This document shows positions 1 through 6,608 of a DNA stretch of 11,304 nt, piece after piece. Both the position numbers and the translations under genes were made by a program. The first letter of the stretch is position 1, and every line of letters begins with the position of its first letter. The notes beneath the pieces were generated by a model. That model had not been told where the DNA came from, made no database searches, and saw only the letters and a program-made list of their open reading frames with translations. Source of the DNA: Hungateiclostridiaceae bacterium UBA3922 (lineage in GTDB: Bacteria > Bacillota > Clostridia > Acetivibrionales > DTU013); NCBI GenBank assembly GCA_002386045.1, contig DGEQ01000120.1, forward strand, positions 552-11,855. The letters run 5' to 3'.

Positions 1-177
1 GCCGGGGCTACCAGGGAGGCGTTGTCACAGATCATGCCAAAAGCGCTCGGGCTCAACGTAGGCGGAAAGATCGGCATAGCACGATACAGGAACCATATCA
101 GCGTATCGATCTTTTTCGGCATAGGCCTGCTGCACCTCAACGAGGTCGCCATCGGGCTTGGACACAGGGTGGTGTGA
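1..177 (+). CDS. HutP-family regulatory protein, C-terminal fragment
   Basis: This reading frame is open from the first base and ends at TGA 175-177, so only the last 58 residues of the protein are present. The fragment contains a conserved-looking core (GLNVGGKIGIARY) followed by HISVSIFFGIGLLHLNEVAIGLGHRVV. The terminal IGLG block and the preceding beta-strand pattern resemble the C terminus of HutP, the histidine- and Mg2+-dependent RNA-binding antiterminator of the Bacillus hut operon. I infer the family from this pattern; the N-terminal part that would confirm it lies outside the window. No histidine-utilisation gene is visible nearby. The stop codon overlaps the start region of aroH, so the two genes are probably cotranscribed. 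The RNA target of this homologue cannot be inferred from the window. Confidence 0.65.
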   Translation, partial: AGATREALSQIMPKALGLNVGGKIGIARYRNHISVSIFFGIGLLHLNEVAIGLGHRVV

Positions 178-182
178 TGCAC

Positions 183-563
183 ATGGTCAGGGCGATAAGG
201 GGAGCCACGACCGTCAGGGAAAACACGAAAGAAGAAATATTCAACGCCACGACTCAGCTTGTCGTCGAGATAATGAAGCAGAACGGATTGACGCAGGACG
301 ATATAATAAGCATCATATTCTCGGTGACGTCTGACCTGGATGCAGCATTCCCTGCGGCAGCCGTCAGGCAGATGGGTTTTGACAGGACGGCGATGCTCTG
401 TACGTACGAGATGGATGTGCCGGGCAGCCTGAGAAAATGTATCAGGGTGCTGATGCATGTCGAGACCGACAGGAGAAATGATGAACTGAAGTACATATAC
501 CTGAAGGAAGCAGTGAAACTGCGGCCTGATATCGTGCAGCAAAACGGGCGGATGGAGGACTGA
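183..563 (+). CDS. aroH: chorismate mutase, AroH type
   Basis: The protein converts chorismate to prephenate, the branch step to phenylalanine and tyrosine, in the cytoplasm. It is about 126 residues, the normal size of the monofunctional, trimeric AroH class, and it opens with the family signature RAIRGATTV. Residues matching the Bacillus subtilis AroH active site are all visible: R6, R62, C73, E76, R88 (in KCIRV) and Y106 (in YIYL). The C-terminal LRPDI block is also typical. Three in-frame starts compete: GTG 174, ATG 177 and ATG 183. I prefer ATG 183 because the SD-like GGTGGTG at 168-174 then lies 8 bases upstream and the protein begins as the family does. ATG 177, which overlaps the upstream stop by one base, is possible. 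The function call is secure; the exact start is not. Confidence 0.95.
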   Translation: MVRAIRGATTVRENTKEEIFNATTQLVVEIMKQNGLTQDDIISIIFSVTSDLDAAFPAAAVRQMGFDRTAMLCTYEMDVPGSLRKCIRVLMHVETDRRNDELKYIYLKEAVKLRPDIVQQNGRMED

Positions 564-572
564 CACAAAAGG

Positions 573-1256
573 ATGATCAACATAGCGATCGACGGTCCGG
601 CGGGAGCCGGGAAGAGTACAGTGGCCAAAGCAATATCCAGGGAACTCGGCATTATTTATCTCGACACAGGGGCCATGTACAGGGCAGTTGCGCTGAAGGC
701 TATACGATCCGGTATCGACACGAAAGACCAGCAGGCCGTTGAGGCAATGGTGAAAAATATCGACATACGGATCGAATACAGGGACAGTGAGCAAAGGATA
801 TTTCTCGACGGGACCGATGTGACAGGGTCGATCAGGACACCCGAAGTATCCGTTGGTGCTTCGGATGTGGCGGTCATCCCTGCGGTAAGGGAAAAGATGG
901 TGGAACTGCAGCGCAGAATAGCCAGGGAAAACGACGTCGTGATGGATGGACGCGATATCGGAACATATGTCCTGCCTGATGCATCATATAAATTCTTTCT
1001 CACTGCATCACTTGACGAAAGGGCAAAAAGAAGGTTTAATGAGATGAGGGCAAACGGGATGACCGGTGTGAGCCTGGAGGATGTAAGGAAGGACATCGAA
1101 TACAGGGACAGGAATGACAGTTCGCGCTCCTTCGCTCCGTTATCAAAGGCGCCTGACGCGCTGGAGATCGATACCACCGGGATCAGCCCCGAAGAAGTCG
1201 TCAGGATGATAATGGATATCATCAAGAACAGGAAAACAGTTGGTGCAGCTAAATGA
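573..1256 (+). CDS. cmk: cytidylate (CMP/dCMP) kinase
   Basis: The enzyme phosphorylates CMP and dCMP with ATP in cytoplasmic pyrimidine nucleotide recycling. The 227-residue length is normal for bacterial Cmk. The P-loop is GPAGAGKST at residues 8-16, followed by the family motif LDTGAMYRA at 30-38. The CMP-binding insert region (about 60-110) includes IRTPEVS. DGRDIGT is at 125-131, and the C-terminal lid motif YRDRNDSSR (177-185) is followed by APL. ATG 573 lies 9 bases after the aroH stop. The upstream GGAGG at 554-558 is rather far (14 bases), and AAAAGG directly abuts the start, so initiation may depend on translation of aroH. The stop TGA overlaps the next gene's ATG by four bases (ATGA at 1253-1256), suggesting translational coupling. 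Confidence 0.97.
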   Translation: MINIAIDGPAGAGKSTVAKAISRELGIIYLDTGAMYRAVALKAIRSGIDTKDQQAVEAMVKNIDIRIEYRDSEQRIFLDGTDVTGSIRTPEVSVGASDVAVIPAVREKMVELQRRIARENDVVMDGRDIGTYVLPDASYKFFLTASLDERAKRRFNEMRANGMTGVSLEDVRKDIEYRDRNDSSRSFAPLSKAPDALEIDTTGISPEEVVRMIMDIIKNRKTVGAAK

Positions 1257-1834
1257 GAAAGTTTCTGTTGACCTTGACGAAAATCGTACTTAAAGTTTTT
1301 TTCAGAGTCGAAGTCATAAACCAGCATAAAGTGCCTCAATATGGTCCGGCATTGCTCTGTGCCAGTCATAACACCATGTTTGATATGTTTTTCCTGGGTT
1401 TCAAACTGAAAAGGTGGATTTACTGGATGGCGAAGGAAGAACTGTTCAGGAACCCTTTGCTTGCTTATGTGCTTAGAAAGCTGGGGGCTTTCCCGGTCAG
1501 GCGGAGGACTGCCGATATAAGTTCAATAAAACATGCTTACAGGCTGCTCAGTGAAAACAAGATCGTAGGGATCTTTCCCCAGGGTACGAGGGCGAGGACC
1601 GCAAAAAGGAAATATCCTGCGAAGTCGGGGGCAGTCATGATCGCTGCCAATGCAGGCGTCCCGGTGATCCCCGCTGCAGTGTTCGGCACCTACAGGCTTT
1701 TTTCCAGGATGAAAGTCGTATTTGGAGATCCGTATTACATTGAAAAAAACGGGGACAAGCTCTCCAAAGAATACCTGTCGGAGATGAGCAAAGACATGAT
1801 GGACAGGATATATGCCCTTGCGGAGGTCAGGTAG
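1253..1834 (+). CDS. plsC: 1-acyl-sn-glycerol-3-phosphate acyltransferase (PlsC family)
   Basis: The protein probably acylates lysophosphatidic acid to phosphatidic acid at the inner face of the membrane, in phospholipid synthesis. It has 193 residues, near the short end of the family. The catalytic H-x4-D motif is SHNTMFD, with H39 and D44. The acceptor-phosphate motif appears as FPQGTR (107-112), where the family consensus is FPEGTR. A later block, VPVIPAAVFGTYRL, matches the fourth acyltransferase motif. The N-terminal residues 1-20 are basic and hydrophobic and may attach to the membrane. The gene overlaps cmk by four bases and abuts ispH-rpsA with no gap. Membership of the acyltransferase family is clear; the exact acyl acceptor is inferred. 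Confidence 0.9.
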   Translation: MRKFLLTLTKIVLKVFFRVEVINQHKVPQYGPALLCASHNTMFDMFFLGFKLKRWIYWMAKEELFRNPLLAYVLRKLGAFPVRRRTADISSIKHAYRLLSENKIVGIFPQGTRARTAKRKYPAKSGAVMIAANAGVPVIPAAVFGTYRLFSRMKVVFGDPYYIEKNGDKLSKEYLSEMSKDMMDRIYALAEVR

Positions 1835-3904
1835 ATGAAGATAATACTGGCTGAAACCGCAGGCTTTTGCTTTGGTGTGAACAATGCGATCAGGATAGCC
1901 GGGGAAACGCTGGTCAGGGGCGGTACCATCAACACCCTTGGCCCCCTGATACACAATGACCAGGTCGTGAATGACCTGAAAGAAAAAGGTATCGGCATAA
2001 TATCAGAAATAAGTGAGGTGCCTGAAGGCTCAAGGGTCATAATCAGGGCCCATGGCGTCGCACCGGGGATATACCGGGAAGCAGAGGAAAGAAACATCGA
2101 GATCGTGGATGCGACATGTCCTTATGTGAAAAAGATCCACAAGCTGGTCAAAAAAATGCATGAGGACGGTTATACGATCGTGATAGCAGGAGACAGGAAC
2201 CATCCCGAAGTCATCGGGATAAACGGGTGGTGCGGCAACTCGGCGCTAATAGCTGGTACGCCGGAAGAAGCAGAAACTTTTGCGCCTGTCGGCGGAAAGT
2301 GCTGCCTCGTTGCCCAGACCACGATGACAAGGGAAAGGTTCGATGGGATATATGAAAAATTAAAAGAAAAATGCAAAAGTGTCGTCAAATTTGATACAAT
2401 ATGTAGTGCGACCGCCAGCCGGCAGGAAGAGGCTGAGAAAATAGCCCGCATTTCCGATGTCATGCTGGTGATCGGGAGCAGGAAAAGCTCCAATACACGG
2501 AAACTGTTTGAAATATGCAGTAAATACTGCAAAAAAACATATTTAGCAGAAACGTACGGTGATTTGCCGCCGATAAACCCTGAAGAAGTACAAACGCTGG
2601 GGATAACAGCCGGAGCATCTACACCGGAACGCACGATCAAGGAGGTTTTTGAGAAAATGGATGAATTAAATAAACAGGAGAAGGAAATGAGCTTTGCAGA
2701 AGCGTTCGAAAACTCGATGGTGACGCTCAGGAACGGAGAAGTCGTAAAAGGGAGGATAATAGGCTACAACAATACCGAGATATTCGTAGACCTGGGATAT
2801 AAGTCCGATGGCATAATCCCCGTCGAAGAATTCACGGATGACCCCGATTTCGAACCTGAGACAGGAGTAAATATAGGCGATGAAATCGATGTTTTCATAG
2901 TCAAGGTCAATGACGGCGAAGGCAACGTGATGCTTTCAAAGAAAAGGGTCGACACGATGCGGAGCCTTGAGATAGTCGAGGAGGCGTACAAAAACAAGAC
3001 TCCCGTGGAGGGCAAGGTCATAGAAGTCACCAACGGAGGAGTCATCGTCAGTGTCAATGGCGTCAGGGTGTTTGTCCCGGCTTCGCAGCTGGACGAGAAA
3101 TATGTGAAGGATCTCGGCGAATTCCTGAAACAGACCGTCACCATCAAGATAATCGAAATGAACAGGCAAAAGAGGAAATTCGTAGGTTCGAGAAGAGCAG
3201 TCCTGGCCGAAGCCAGGGAAGAGATGGAAAAGCAGGTATGGTCAAATATAGAAACAGGGAAGAAGTATACCGGCACGGTCAAGAGCCTGACGGACTTCGG
3301 CGCATTCGTGGACATCGGAGGAGTAGACGGCCTTGTACACGTTTCAGAGATGTCATGGTTGAAAGTAAAACATCCGTCGGAGCTTGTCAAGGTCGGTGAC
3401 CAGGTGGAAGTCACCGTCCTGGAATTCGATGCGGAGAAAAAGAGGATATCGCTCAGTATGAAGAAGGAAGAAGATAATCCGTGGTACCGCGTATCCGAGA
3501 AATACAAAGTCGGGGATATCGTAAAGGGTACCGTGGTCAGGCTTGTGCCCTTCGGTGCTTTCATCGAGCTTGAAAAAGGGCTCGATGGTCTCGTGCACAT
3601 TTCACAGATATCGAACGTGAGGATCGCAAAACCGGGAGATGTCCTGAAAACCGGGCAGTCAGTCGAGGCAAAGATCGTGGAGGTCAACGAGGAAGCAAAG
3701 AGGATAAGCCTTTCCATAAAGGAGGTCAACCCGATAGACCCCGAACCTGCAGCAAATGAGCAGAAAGCTGACGAGAAAGCTCCTGAAGCTCAGCAGGACG
3801 AGAAAGCCGGGAAAGAGAAAGAAGAAGAGATCCCGAATGAACACAGGGAGGAACTCAGCAATACGATCGGTGACATAATAGGATCGCTTGACGAAATCAA
3901 ATAA
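1835..3904 (+). CDS. ispH-rpsA: IspH (HMBPP reductase) fused to S1 RNA-binding protein
   Basis: This 689-residue protein is a fusion known from Clostridia. Residues 1 to about 280 are IspH, the [4Fe-4S] enzyme that makes IPP and DMAPP from HMBPP in the last step of the MEP isoprenoid pathway. Cluster cysteines are C12, C95 and C190; substrate-site residues H40, H73, H123 and E125 (HPE), the SSN block at 218-220 and S262 are present. Residues about 301-371, 388-456, 473-544 and 558-629 are four S1 OB-fold domains, the last two with DFGAFVDI/PFGAFIEL and GLVHVSEMS/GLVHISQIS cores. A charged, Glu/Lys-rich tail (632-689) follows. A GGAGGT SD at 1822-1827 supports ATG 1835. An internal SD and ATG at the domain junction could yield separate S1 protein. 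The gene is the last in its operon and precedes a terminator. Confidence 0.97.
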   Translation: MKIILAETAGFCFGVNNAIRIAGETLVRGGTINTLGPLIHNDQVVNDLKEKGIGIISEISEVPEGSRVIIRAHGVAPGIYREAEERNIEIVDATCPYVKKIHKLVKKMHEDGYTIVIAGDRNHPEVIGINGWCGNSALIAGTPEEAETFAPVGGKCCLVAQTTMTRERFDGIYEKLKEKCKSVVKFDTICSATASRQEEAEKIARISDVMLVIGSRKSSNTRKLFEICSKYCKKTYLAETYGDLPPINPEEVQTLGITAGASTPERTIKEVFEKMDELNKQEKEMSFAEAFENSMVTLRNGEVVKGRIIGYNNTEIFVDLGYKSDGIIPVEEFTDDPDFEPETGVNIGDEIDVFIVKVNDGEGNVMLSKKRVDTMRSLEIVEEAYKNKTPVEGKVIEVTNGGVIVSVNGVRVFVPASQLDEKYVKDLGEFLKQTVTIKIIEMNRQKRKFVGSRRAVLAEAREEMEKQVWSNIETGKKYTGTVKSLTDFGAFVDIGGVDGLVHVSEMSWLKVKHPSELVKVGDQVEVTVLEFDAEKKRISLSMKKEEDNPWYRVSEKYKVGDIVKGTVVRLVPFGAFIELEKGLDGLVHISQISNVRIAKPGDVLKTGQSVEAKIVEVNEEAKRISLSIKEVNPIDPEPAANEQKADEKAPEAQQDEKAGKEKEEEIPNEHREELSNTIGDIIGSLDEIK
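2676..2689 (+). promoter_or_regulatory. candidate internal ribosome binding site and ATG for a stand-alone S1 protein
   Basis: AGGAG at 2676-2680, continuing AAGG to 2684, stands six bases before an in-frame ATG at 2687-2689 (residue 285 of the fusion). This ATG falls precisely between the end of the IspH domain and the first S1 domain. Initiation here would produce a 405-residue four-domain S1 protein, close in size to stand-alone S1 homologues of Bacillota. The spacing and match are as good as those of real starts in this window. Use of the site is inferred. Confidence 0.45.
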
Positions 3905-3926
3905 AACGACCGGTGATCCGGCATAA

Positions 3927-3970
3927 TGAAAATGCAGGACGTATATCTTGCATTTTCAGTTTTTATCATT
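3927..3970 (+). terminator. rho-independent terminator after ispH-rpsA
   Basis: TGAAAATGCA (3927-3936) is exactly complementary to TGCATTTTCA (3949-3958). A G-T wobble and two further pairs (3937-3939 with 3946-3948) extend the stem to 13 pairs around a six-base loop. The 3' side runs directly into a T-rich tract, GTTTTTATCATTTT (3959-3972). The stem is AT-rich, so termination may be incomplete. It begins 23 bases after the ispH-rpsA stop and ends before the cheR start, which fits an operon boundary. Confidence 0.7.
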
Positions 3971-3997
3971 TTATTTCATTTAACCTATATCATGTTT

Positions 3998-4012
3998 GGG
4001 GGGCAAGCCATG
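3998..4012 (+). promoter_or_regulatory. ribosome binding site deciding the cheR start
   Basis: A run of six G (3998-4003) lies six bases before ATG 4010-4012. The upstream in-frame ATG at 3926 has no comparable site and lies at the edge of the terminator hairpin, so 4010 is the better start. Confidence 0.65.
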
Positions 4013-4786
4013 GATTATGAAGGCTTCAAAAAGGAAATCCTCAAAATGTCGGACATCGATCTGAGCCTGTATAAAGAGAAACAGATGAAGCGAAGGATAG
4101 ATTCGCTTATAAGGAAGAACGGCTATGAACATTATGAAGACTATGTGCAGGCGCTTAAACAGGACAGCGGGCTATACAACGAATTCATCAATTACCTCAC
4201 CATCAATGTGTCCGAATTCTATCGCAACCCTGACCAATGGGAAGTGCTGAGGGACCAGATAATCCCGATGCTCCTCCAGAGGTCGTCGACGCTGAAAGTG
4301 TGGAGTTCGGCATGTTCGACGGGAGATGAGCCGTACACGCTTGCAATGGTGCTCAATGAATATATGCCGCTCAGCAGGATAAACATCCTTGCAACAGACA
4401 TAGATGCCGAAGCGTTGAGAAAGGCGAAAGACGGCGTGTATTCTGAAAAAAGCCTTGAAAAACTGCCTGAAAAGTACTTAAAGGATTTCTTTATAAAAGA
4501 GGGGAATACATACCGGGTGAAGGATGAACTGAAGCGGTGCGTGGAATTCAGCCGGCTCAACCTTTTGAGGGATCCGTACCCGGATGGTTGCGACCTGATA
4601 GTGTGCAGGAACGTGCTGATTTATTTCACCGAGGAAGCAAAGTCCCAGATCTACATGAGATTCAACAGGGCACTGAAAGACGGGGGCGTGCTGTTCATCG
4701 GAAGTACGGAGCAGATAATAATGTCTGCGAAATATAAGCTCACTCCCATCAAGACGTTTTTCTATGTAAAAGACGGCGATATCTGA
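4010..4786 (+). CDS. cheR: CheR-type chemotaxis protein-glutamate O-methyltransferase
   Basis: The enzyme transfers methyl groups from S-adenosylmethionine to glutamates of methyl-accepting chemotaxis receptors, for adaptation. From ATG 4010 the protein has 258 residues, normal for single-domain CheR. The helical N-terminal domain contains YKEKQMKRRIDSL (21-33), the receptor- and substrate-binding type of sequence. The motif TINVSEFYRN is at 64-73. The SAM site is WSSACSTGDEP (98-108), followed by LATDID at 127-132, and the late catalytic-domain motif CRNVLIYF is at 199-206. An in-frame ATG at 3926 would add 28 residues, but those are encoded by the terminator and AT-rich spacer and look non-native. 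No other chemotaxis gene is visible, so it is an orphan here. It is followed after a 27-base gap by dinB, probably in one transcript. Confidence 0.93.
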   Translation: MDYEGFKKEILKMSDIDLSLYKEKQMKRRIDSLIRKNGYEHYEDYVQALKQDSGLYNEFINYLTINVSEFYRNPDQWEVLRDQIIPMLLQRSSTLKVWSSACSTGDEPYTLAMVLNEYMPLSRINILATDIDAEALRKAKDGVYSEKSLEKLPEKYLKDFFIKEGNTYRVKDELKRCVEFSRLNLLRDPYPDGCDLIVCRNVLIYFTEEAKSQIYMRFNRALKDGGVLFIGSTEQIIMSAKYKLTPIKTFFYVKDGDI

Positions 4787-4794
4787 CACGTGCC

Positions 4795-4816
4795 AGGGAA
4801 GGTGATATCCGGCATG
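4795..4816 (+). promoter_or_regulatory. ribosome binding site deciding the dinB start
   Basis: AGGGAAGGTGAT (4795-4806) matches the anti-SD sequence well and lies seven bases before ATG 4814-4816. The in-frame GTG at 4790 lies upstream of this site and has no SD of its own at proper distance, so ATG 4814 is preferred. Confidence 0.65.
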
Positions 4817-6010
4817 GGCAGACCCGAAGGAAAGATCATATTCCTTGTGGATATGAACGCGTTTTTCATATCCTGCGAGATGTCGGTTAATCCGGAACTG
4901 AAGGGTCGTCCTGCCGCCGTGGCAGGAGACCCGAAAAGCAGGTCGGGCATCATCCTTGCTGCCAATTACGAAGCCAGGGCCTATGGTGTAAAGACAACGA
5001 TGCTCGTGCACGAGGCTATGTCCATATGTCCCGGACTTGTCATAGTTCCTCCGACAAGGGGACTATACGAAAAGAAATCGAATGAGTTCATGGAAATACT
5101 GGCCCGCTATGCGCCTGTTATACAGAAAAACAGCATAGATGAAGCGTGGCTCGACCTGACCGGATGCGAAAAGCTGTTCGGTGAACCTGTCGCGATAGCG
5201 CAGCGCATCATGAAGGAAATACAGTACGAACTGGACCTGTGGTGCTCGATCGGGATATCAGAAAACAAGTTCCTTGCCAAGATGGCCTCGGAAATGAAAA
5301 AGCCCCTTGGCATAACGGAACTCTGGAAAAAAGACGTGCCTGAAAAAATGTGGCCTCTTGAGATAAGGCAGATGTACGGGATAGGCAGCAGGACGGAAGA
5401 GCGGCTGAAAAAGATCGGCATACTGACGATAGGCGACCTGGCGCAATGCGATGACAGGATCCTGAGCGAAACCTTCGGCAGGTATGGCCTGGAACTCAAG
5501 AGGCTTGCCAACGGCATCGACGATTCGCCGGTGGAGCCGGAACCTAAAAGCTCCACCAGGTCTATAAGCCGGTCCACCACGCTAGCCAGGGACATCACCG
5601 GCATGGACGAAGCGAGGACCGTGCTTCTAAGCCTTGCCGAAGAGGTGGGCGAAGAGGCCAGGAGGAGCGATTTCAGGGGAAAGTCCGTGCAGATAGTCAT
5701 ACGATACAATGATTTTACGACCATAACCCGCCAGAAAACCATCGTGCCTTCATACCTTACCAGGGATATATACCGTACCGGTGTTGAACTCCTTGCTGAA
5801 CACTGGGACAGGCGGAGGCCGATCAGGCTCCTGGGCATAGGCATCTCCAACGTCGACGAAGAAATGCCGGTGCAACTGAGCATATTCGACATCAACGAAG
5901 AACTTCCCGACAGCGTGAAGAAGGAAGAAAAGCTCGAACGCGCCATAGACAGCATCAGGTCCCGCTTCGGAAGCGACGTGGTCAAGAGGGCGAGCTTAAT
6001 GGATAAATGA
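4814..6010 (+). CDS. dinB: DNA polymerase IV (Y family, DinB)
   Basis: The protein is a low-fidelity translesion DNA polymerase acting at stalled forks. From ATG 4814 it has 398 residues, a usual size. The palm begins with FLVDMNAFF (10-18), holding the first metal-binding Asp (D13) and the aromatic steric-gate position at F17/F18. The second catalytic motif is NSIDEAWLDLTG (106-117), with D109 and E110; the residue after EA is Trp where Tyr is common. SIGISENKFLAKMAS (145-159) and the HhH region YGIGSRTEERLKKIGI (188-203) follow. The little-finger domain begins near 245 and ends with QLSIFD (354-359), a good sliding-clamp binding motif. All catalytic residues are present, so the enzyme should be active. 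No SOS operator is evident upstream. Its TGA overlaps the next ATG. Confidence 0.95.
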   Translation: MGRPEGKIIFLVDMNAFFISCEMSVNPELKGRPAAVAGDPKSRSGIILAANYEARAYGVKTTMLVHEAMSICPGLVIVPPTRGLYEKKSNEFMEILARYAPVIQKNSIDEAWLDLTGCEKLFGEPVAIAQRIMKEIQYELDLWCSIGISENKFLAKMASEMKKPLGITELWKKDVPEKMWPLEIRQMYGIGSRTEERLKKIGILTIGDLAQCDDRILSETFGRYGLELKRLANGIDDSPVEPEPKSSTRSISRSTTLARDITGMDEARTVLLSLAEEVGEEARRSDFRGKSVQIVIRYNDFTTITRQKTIVPSYLTRDIYRTGVELLAEHWDRRRPIRLLGIGISNVDEEMPVQLSIFDINEELPDSVKKEEKLERAIDSIRSRFGSDVVKRASLMDK

Positions 6011-6309
6011 CGGTCCCGGTGATCGAATTCGGTGATGCGAGGCAATGCATAAACTGGCTGAAAGCCAGGAACTTCAGCATTTACCTTGTGGATGGCAAAG
6101 CAGGCAGGACATACCGGGAGCCCGGCTATGAGGGAAACACTGCGCTGGTGCTTGGCTGCGAACGCTATGGGATATCCGGCGAATGGTATTCCTGTGGACC
6201 TGAGGCGATATCGATACCCATGATGGGAATCTGTGATTCGCTGAATGCAGGTGTCGCGGCTTCAGTGATCATTTATGAGATAAGGATGAAGAAGCTGCAA
6301 AGGATGTGA
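6007..6309 (+). CDS. C-terminal half of a SpoU/TrmH-family RNA 2'-O-methyltransferase domain
   Basis: This 100-residue protein carries the last two SpoU motifs: ALVLGCERYGIS (46-57) and ISIPMMGICDSLNAGVAASVIIYE (68-91, key residues IPM, SLN, VAA and YE). These form the deep-trefoil-knot SAM pocket. The first motif (the N-x-G-x-x-x-R segment) and the N-terminal L30e-like substrate domain, together about 100-150 residues, are absent. The upstream DNA is fully occupied by dinB, so this is not an obvious frameshift. The start overlaps the dinB stop as ATGA (6007-6010), implying translational coupling. It could be a remnant retained by decay, or a real small knot protein. Alone it lacks the usual substrate-binding portion, so catalytic activity is doubtful. 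Confidence 0.75.
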   Translation: MTVPVIEFGDARQCINWLKARNFSIYLVDGKAGRTYREPGYEGNTALVLGCERYGISGEWYSCGPEAISIPMMGICDSLNAGVAASVIIYEIRMKKLQRM

Positions 6310-6573
6310 TGGTATCACGGAATTCAGGAGAAAGGCAGTGCAGGCGATCCGGGTATGACCAATGTGAAGGAAATGGACAGAAGGCTGCATTTCCATATCT
6401 GATTTGATGCAAGGAATTGTGGAATGCCAATATTATCATTATAGCTGCAAGCGGGTCGGGATCACATTCGAAAGGCAATTTTAGACGCATGCCATATGCT
6501 GGCAGGCGATCAACCTTTTCGTGACGATATCCTGATTTTGCATAATCAAATGTATTAGCCTGCAAAAGCCTGA
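6310..6573 (+). other. non-coding spacer between the cheR-dinB unit and the transporter operon
   Basis: I see no supportable gene in these 264 bases on either strand. A 7-bp inverted repeat (GGAAATG 6369-6375 with CATTTCC 6388-6394, 12-base loop) and a shorter one (TGCCA 6490-6494 with TGGCA 6500-6504) are present. Neither has a T tract, so no convincing terminator for the upstream unit was found. Confidence 0.5.
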
Positions 6574-6602
6574 TTGACAAACGGGGTTGAAAGATATAAA
6601 AT
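6574..6602 (+). promoter_or_regulatory. sigma-A type promoter of the transporter operon
   Basis: A perfect -35 box TTGACA (6574-6579) is separated by exactly 17 bases from TAAAAT (6597-6602), five of six matches to the -10 consensus. Transcription would start near 6609. The first gene downstream is the binding protein at 6726. This is the best promoter match I found in the window. No operator could be identified. Confidence 0.75.
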
Positions 6603-6608
6603 CTAAAA

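Noticed and set aside
656..1369. Long minus-strand open frame opposite cmk (237 codons)
   Set aside because: It is antisense to a clear cmk, has a Ser/Leu-rich low-information composition and no recognisable motif; it is a shadow of the coding strand.
2764..3729. Long minus-strand open frame opposite the S1 domains (321 codons)
   Set aside because: The predicted protein is Ser/Thr/Phe-rich with no domain, while the opposite strand holds four well-conserved S1 domains.
3910..3921. CCGG-TGAT-CCGG mini-hairpin after ispH-rpsA
   Set aside because: It is only a 4-bp stem of a self-palindromic tetranucleotide; the neighbouring 10-13 bp hairpin explains termination better.
4790..4813. GTG 4790 as the dinB start
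   Set aside because: The SD AAGGTGAT lies downstream of it and is correctly spaced for ATG 4814.
5107..6045. Long minus-strand open frame opposite dinB (312 codons)
   Set aside because: Composition is Ser/Leu/Arg-rich with no motif, and the opposite strand has all DinB catalytic motifs.
6369..6394. Inverted repeat GGAAATG/CATTTCC as terminator of the cheR-dinB unit
   Set aside because: The loop is 12 bases and no T tract follows, so it may be chance.
6269..6580. Minus-strand open frame of 103 codons in the intergenic spacer
   Set aside because: No family pattern, no good SD, and it overlaps both the end of the SpoU fragment and the promoter -35 box.
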